The notes under the pieces are model-generated. The model worked only from the letters and a program-made list of their open reading frames with translations, did no database searches and was not told where the DNA came from. DNA of 64,000 nucleotides from Fervidobacterium sp. UBA5837 (lineage in GTDB: Bacteria; Thermotogota; Thermotogae; Thermotogales; Fervidobacteriaceae), in the NCBI GenBank assembly GCA_002432805.1, contig DJGV01000007.1, positions 1 through 64,000 of the forward strand, in the 5' to 3' direction. The first letter of the stretch is position 1, and every line of letters begins with the position of its first letter. A program made the position numbers and the translations under genes. This document shows, in pieces, positions 60,475-64,000 of this stretch.

Positions 60475-60744
60475 TTACTCGTTGACTATCGTTACGTACT
60501 TTCTATTGTTTTTGGTGGTAAATTTGATAATTCCATCTTTGAGTGCAAAGAGTGTATAGTCTCTGCCCATTCCAACATTTTGTCCTGGCCAGAATTTTGT
60601 TCCACGCTGCCTGATGATTATGTTCCCAGCTATAACTCGTTCACCATCTTGTTTCTTTATACCAAGGTATTTTGGCCTACTGTCTCTTCCGTTTCTACCT
60701 GCTCCACTTGCTTTTGCAAATAGCTGTATATCAATGTGCATCAT
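60475..60744 (-). CDS. rpmA: 50S ribosomal protein L27 with cleavable N-terminal extension
   Basis: This 89-residue protein has the L27 core SGAGRNGRDSRPKYLGIKKQDGE and GNIIIRQRGTKFWPG. Before it stands MMHIDIQLFAKA, an extension matching the motif that a dedicated protease removes after LFA in Firmicutes-type ribosomes; the trimmed end then lies at the peptidyl-transferase centre. The protease gene prp directly precedes it and overlaps by 14 bp, which supports processing. Confidence 0.96.
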   Translation of the reverse strand: MMHIDIQLFAKASGAGRNGRDSRPKYLGIKKQDGERVIAGNIIIRQRGTKFWPGQNVGMGRDYTLFALKDGIIKFTTKNNRKYVTIVNE

Positions 60745-61042
60745 CGTTCACCTCCAAATTTATATATTTTGGATACTGCTGTGCAATATCTTGCAATGTC
60801 TCAAATAACTCACGTACAAATCTTTGCGAAACTTCGTTGTTTGGTATGTTCTTAACTTTTAGGTACCCTTCTTCTATCTTAACACTTGCACCATCTTTTT
60901 CTAAAGCACGAGCTGTATGCTGAGAAACAGTACTAACAGCTGCACAGACTATATCTTGTCCTTTTCTTGAATAACTAGCGTGCCCAGTAATTTCAAAGTC
61001 GATAAAGATACCCTTAGACATTCCAAACGTACAACTTATCAT
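60731..61042 (-). CDS. prp: Ribosomal-processing cysteine protease Prp
   Basis: This 103-residue protease has the catalytic His in EITGHASYSRKGQDIVCAAVS and Cys in the same block (about residues 21 and 33). It cleaves the N-terminal extension of L27. It lies between rplU and rpmA, the usual order, and its end overlaps rpmA. The ribosome site is weak, so translation may depend on coupling with rplU upstream. Confidence 0.93.
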   Translation of the reverse strand: MISCTFGMSKGIFIDFEITGHASYSRKGQDIVCAAVSTVSQHTARALEKDGASVKIEEGYLKVKNIPNNEVSQRFVRELFETLQDIAQQYPKYINLEVNDDAH

Positions 61043-61065
61043 GTTTTAACAACTCATTGATGTTG

Positions 61066-61386
61066 TCATTTGATCTCTATACTTTCTATCTTTATGGTTG
61101 TATACCACTGTCTGTGGCCATTAACGGTTTTGTGACCTTTTCTAGGTATGAATTGGCCAACCAAAATCCTTCTTGCCCTTGCATGCTCTACAATTGTTCC
61201 AGTTATACTGACATTTGTAAGATATGGTTTACCAACCAATACCTCACCATCATCCGCCTTAACCATGATCACTTTGTCGAGCGTAATCTTGTCGCCTTGA
61301 GAAACGCCTTTTACTCTCTCAGTGTGGAAAACTTCACCAACTTCCACCTTGTACTGCTTTCCGCCGCTTTCTACGATAGCGTACAC
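61066..61386 (-). CDS. rplU: 50S ribosomal protein L21
   Basis: This 106-residue protein starts MYAIVESGGKQYKVEVGEVFHTERV, typical of L21, and ends with RKGHKTVNGHRQWYTTIKIESI. The start is a GTG behind AGGAGGTGAAC. It is the first gene of rplU-prp-rpmA-ribU-rplM-rpsI. Confidence 0.97.
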   Translation of the reverse strand: MYAIVESGGKQYKVEVGEVFHTERVKGVSQGDKITLDKVIMVKADDGEVLVGKPYLTNVSITGTIVEHARARRILVGQFIPRKGHKTVNGHRQWYTTIKIESIEIK

Positions 61387-61480
61387 TAAAGTTCACCTCC
61401 TATATGATATACAGGCACTAAAACACGTAAGTTGGAGACGTGCGGGAATCCCCAACTGTTTGAAAGACGCGCTTTATGTA
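61387..61480 (-). promoter_or_regulatory. Structured leader before rplU
   Basis: On the minus strand AGTTGG (61457-61452) and CCAACT (61435-61430) pair around GGGGATTCCC-type inner complementarity, 45-70 nt before the GTG. Leaders of L21 operons in other bacteria fold and bind the protein for feedback; this is a candidate of that kind without a recognised consensus. The rest of the 327-bp gap to spoVS shows no clear feature besides AT-rich promoter-like sequence. Confidence 0.4.
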
Positions 61481-61713
61481 CCATATGCACAGTTTATTTT
61501 ATCACGTGTCCTCCGACATTATGATAATTTTATGTTAATGTATTCTTACTTTTTGTAACACATTTCAACGTGTAAATAGCTCGTTCAAAGTTAAGATCTA
61601 TGAATTTCGATGGCATTTTGAGGTAAAGTTTGATTTTTTCAGAATTATGTGTTAAAATATAGTATCATGAACAACACCGTAGCATACTTATGAGTACAAG
61701 GAGGATAGGTATT

Positions 61714-61977
61714 ATGGAGATTTTAAAAGTGAGTTCAAAGTCTAATCCTAACAAGGTTGCAGGTGCCATCGTGGGTTCATTGAAAAAGAACGAAAAGGTG
61801 GAGATTCAGGCTATCGGTGCAGGTGCCGTTAACCAAGCTTCAAAATCTTTGGCAATTGCAAGAAGGTTTTTAGAGCAAGAACAGTTAGACCTCTACGCAG
61901 TTCCTGCATTCATAGAGATACAAATCGGTGATGAAACAAGAACTGGTATATCTTTTAAAGTATTTCTAAAGAAGTAA
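61714..61977 (+). CDS. spoVS: Stage V sporulation protein S family (SpoVS)
   Basis: This 87-residue protein matches SpoVS over its full length: EILKVSSKSNPNKVAGAIVGSL, IQAIGAGAVNQASKSLAIARRF, and IEIQIGDETRTGISFKV. It is an Alba-like fold probably binding nucleic acid. Thermotogota do not sporulate, so the role must be vegetative. The ATG at 61714 follows AAGGAGGATAGG. Confidence 0.93.
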   Translation: MEILKVSSKSNPNKVAGAIVGSLKKNEKVEIQAIGAGAVNQASKSLAIARRFLEQEQLDLYAVPAFIEIQIGDETRTGISFKVFLKK

Positions 61978-62012
61978 TGGGTTGCGGCCGATTGAAGTTT
62001 TGAACGTTGATA

Positions 62013-62258
62013 ATGGAAGAGTTAAGAAATATTGCGCAAGCTTGTATTAACGATCAGAGAATTTACGATATAGTCGTTTCGATAGCGAATATGACTGAAG
62101 AAGAGACAAGTGTTTTTAAGAGTAAAGTACTCGCATATTTCATAAACAAAAAATCGCCTGATGATGTAGAAGCTTACAAATTCTACAAATTGTTGTTAGA
62201 GAATCAAAATGCTAGGAAGGTTCTTGATTTGTATGTTGAGATCACTGGAAGCAAATAG
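62013..62258 (+). CDS. Small protein of unknown function after spoVS
   Basis: An 81-residue frame (MEELRNIAQACINDQRIYDI...VLDLYVEITGSK), helical and acidic, starts 35 bp after spoVS. There is no strong ribosome site; a TTG at 62007 is also possible. A terminator follows 10 bp after the stop, which supports a real gene in the spoVS unit. I recognise no family. Confidence 0.6.
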   Translation: MEELRNIAQACINDQRIYDIVVSIANMTEEETSVFKSKVLAYFINKKSPDDVEAYKFYKLLLENQNARKVLDLYVEITGSK

Positions 62259-62267
62259 TGACAAATT

Positions 62268-62290
62268 GGTGCCTGAATGGCACCTTTTTT
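62268..62290 (+). terminator. Intrinsic terminator of the spoVS unit
   Basis: GGTGCC (62268-62273) and GGCACC (62279-62284) enclose TGAAT and are followed by six T. Confidence 0.88.
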
Positions 62291-62326
62291 AAATTCAAAA
62301 TGGTTTGATAGATTGGAAAGTAGGTG

Positions 62327-63238
62327 ATGGATTTGAAAGTTGGAGGTCAAGCAGTAATAGAAGGCGTATTGATGATGGGAAAGAAAGTCGTTGTCGCTGT
62401 CAGACAAGCAAATGGCGATATAGCAGTCAAAGAGCTAGGTGGGGTGTCTCAAAATAATAAATGGATGAAGATACCTTTCATAAGAGGTTTTTTTAGCCTC
62501 TTCTACTCTTTATCGTTTGGTTTGAAGGCTATTGACTTAAGTGCTGAATTATCTTCTGGTGAGGAAATGAAAAAGAGCGATTCTATAATCTCAATTCTCA
62601 TAGCGATTGTGCTTGCTCTCGGTTTGTTCGTAGTTGCTCCCGCATACATAACAAAGTGGATAGGAATTAGGAATAACGAATTTCTTTTCTCACTGATAGA
62701 TGGTTTCATAAGGCTCGGCATTTTTCTAATCTATGTATGGATCATATCACTGTCAAAGGATATAAAAAGAGTTTTTCAATACCATGGTGCAGAACATAAG
62801 ACGGTCCATAATTACGAAAGTGGAGAGGAACTAAGTGTGGAAAATGCCAGAAAGTTCTCGACGATTCATCCACGTTGTGGTACAAATTTCTTGATGATAT
62901 TTCTCCTAGTTGCGATTTTGATTCATAGTTTGTTCGGTTTATTTGGTACTTTAAATATGGTTCAGAGGATTTTGGTGCGTTTGATTGCTTTACCAATCGT
63001 TGCGGGTATTTCGTACGAGCTTCTTAGATTGTTTGATAAGTATCCAAGTTTGAGGGTGTTAGCTGCTCCTGGAATGTTGCTGCAAAGATTAACGACGGCA
63101 CATCCCGATGATTCTCAATTAGAAGTTGCCATCGTCTCCCTTAAGCATGCGCTCGGTATGGAAGATGAAACAGAGCTGGTAAATAAAGATGACGGTGCAT
63201 ATACCGAGGTAGATAAGCCAGTTGAGTTTTTGGGATGA
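62327..63238 (+). CDS. DUF1385 family membrane protein
   Basis: This protein of about 303 residues starts with KVGGQAVIEGVLMMGKK, the hallmark of DUF1385, followed by membrane helices near 85-150 and 190-235 and the conserved YHGAEHKTVHNYESGEELSVENARKFSTIHPRCGTNFL. The His/Glu and Cys residues there suggest a metal site. Function is unknown; in many genomes it lies beside prfA or rpmE. The start could be ATG 62327 or TTG 62333. The last 120 bp overlap the convergent transferase gene. Confidence 0.88.
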   Translation: MDLKVGGQAVIEGVLMMGKKVVVAVRQANGDIAVKELGGVSQNNKWMKIPFIRGFFSLFYSLSFGLKAIDLSAELSSGEEMKKSDSIISILIAIVLALGLFVVAPAYITKWIGIRNNEFLFSLIDGFIRLGIFLIYVWIISLSKDIKRVFQYHGAEHKTVHNYESGEELSVENARKFSTIHPRCGTNFLMIFLLVAILIHSLFGLFGTLNMVQRILVRLIALPIVAGISYELLRLFDKYPSLRVLAAPGMLLQRLTTAHPDDSQLEVAIVSLKHALGMEDETELVNKDDGAYTEVDKPVEFLG

Positions 63239-64000
63239 GATGAGTACAAATCCTAACGTTAAAGAGTATGTTAGCATCAAGAAGGTTGACAAACCAAATT
63301 GTTCGCTTCCAATGTAGTGAAGGTGGTATCTGTCAGGTTTGAATGGATTTTTCTTCATCAGGATTCTTCTAAGAAACGAAGATGTGATCTCGTATATTGG
63401 ATAGCCAAAGAATACAACTAACGCGCTGAATCTTGTAGGCATGTTTGCTGAATTAGTAGATATGAATATGTAAGCCAACATAAATGCTCCAGAGTCTCCC
63501 ATAAATGTTTTCTCGTTCATATTGAAGAATAGTAGTACAAACAATGGAAGTACTAACCAGATATTTCCAGTGAATGCAGCATATATGATGGATAGGCCTA
63601 TCAAGAGTCCATTTATTCCGTCGATCAAATTGAAAGCATTTAATATGACCACAAACCAAACTGCAGTTGTGATGCTGTTAATTGTATTGTTGCCAGCAAT
63701 GGGTATTATATTGCTTTGTACATACAATACACAAACGAAGATCTGCATTATGAGTTTCACATAGTAACGCAATTCGAATAGGTCGTCCAAAATTCCGATG
63801 ATGAATACAAGATAAAAACAGATATCGCGAGTTAATTTGGTTTCTATTAGTCCCAAAGCTGAGAAAATGATTGTACTGATAAATAGCACAAGACCACCAA
63901 GCAACGGAACTGGGTGGTTGTGTTGTTTTCTTTCATCCGGATATTCCAAAAGTACATTTGTCCTAATTGAAAAGGTCCTCAGTAGCAGTATCAATAGAAT
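63119..64000 (-). CDS. WecA/TagO/MraY-type polyprenyl-phosphate sugar-1-phosphate transferase, 5' end cut by the window
   Basis: The frame stays open to the right edge, so the N-terminus is missing. The visible 294 codons show about nine membrane helices with IIGILDDLFELRYYVKL (the DD pair), NAFNLIDGINGLLIG, FMGDSGAFMLAY and the basic loop KKNPFKPDRYHLHYIG. That set fits a WecA-type transferase that loads a sugar phosphate onto undecaprenyl phosphate for surface polymers; MraY itself has different HHH motifs. The 3' end overlaps the DUF1385 gene by 120 bp in opposite orientation. Confidence 0.88.
   Translation of the reverse strand: MLLILLLRTFSIRTNVLLEYPDERKQHNHPVPLLGGLVLFISTIIFSALGLIETKLTRDICFYLVFIIGILDDLFELRYYVKLIMQIFVCVLYVQSNIIPIAGNNTINSITTAVWFVVILNAFNLIDGINGLLIGLSIIYAAFTGNIWLVLPLFVLLFFNMNEKTFMGDSGAFMLAYIFISTNSANMPTRFSALVVFFGYPIYEITSSFLRRILMKKNPFKPDRYHLHYIGSEQFGLSTFLMLTYSLTLGFVLISSQKLNWLIYLGICTVIFIYQLCFIFHTERMLKGDDGNF

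Overview
The window reads as chromosomal DNA of a thermophilic member of the Thermotogota, most like Fervidobacterium. Four things suggest this: the block rpoD-dnaG-rpsI-rplM-ribU-rpmA-prp-rplU, a gene order I associate with Thermotoga; a TM287/TM288-type heterodimeric ABC exporter; heavy use of TTG starts placed behind strong GGAGGTG ribosome sites; and a complete lysine-fermentation operon. The genus is an inference from gene content; no 16S rRNA gene is present. I see no rRNA, tRNA, CRISPR array or insertion sequence.

Left edge to 4 kb: the end of a type I restriction-modification locus (partial hsdS, complete hsdR), with the look of an accessory region. 4-8.3 kb (minus strand): the heterodimeric ABC exporter, preceded by a strong promoter, a 270-nt structured RNA candidate and an intrinsic terminator. 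8.4-11 kb: a DUF1576 membrane protein with a small partner, and a PgeF/YlmD-type oxidase. 11.4-21.9 kb (plus): eleven genes for anaerobic lysine degradation (atoD-atoA-kal-kce-kdd-kamA-maoC-like-kamB-kamC-kamD-kamE). Together they convert lysine through beta-lysine and 3,5-diaminohexanoate to acetoacetate and crotonyl-CoA, with CoA transfer by AtoDA and a MutS-like reactivation pair for the B12 aminomutase.

21.9-23.5 kb (minus): three type IV pilin-like genes, two of them a tandem duplication of about 500 bp in which the promoter-proximal copy has lost its ATG. 23.7-26.7 kb (minus): pyrG, a PHP phosphatase and tsf. 27-33 kb (plus): uvrC, then an oligopeptide/dipeptide ABC importer (BCDF, no binding protein). 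33.2-42 kb (minus): a sugar-type binding protein, then a tightly packed operon rnr-ligA-ispD-UPF0104-phosphodiesterase-comF. 42.2-49 kb (plus): a nucleoside-recognition-type membrane protein, a metallo-beta-lactamase-fold hydrolase, a NYN/PIN nuclease-like protein, maf, radC, a repeat protein, a DegT-type aminotransferase, a coiled-coil protein and the decayed 3' end of a purine permease gene. 49.3-50.6 kb: an MFS transporter. 50.7-53.2 kb (minus): YbjQ-type protein and a GntR-ABC operon with a visible promoter and operator. 53.3-61.4 kb (minus): FtsX-type permease, rpoD, dnaG, rpsI, rplM, ribU, rpmA, prp, rplU. Right edge: spoVS, a small protein, a DUF1385 protein and, convergent and overlapping it, a WecA/MraY-type transferase cut by the window edge.

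Most information-processing genes are ordinary. The parts most worth a second look are the structured RNA at 7968-8240, the pilin duplication with its ACG start lesion, the array of five TATAAT-containing decamers upstream of uvrC, the paired palindromes before the lysine operon, and the hydratase embedded in that operon.
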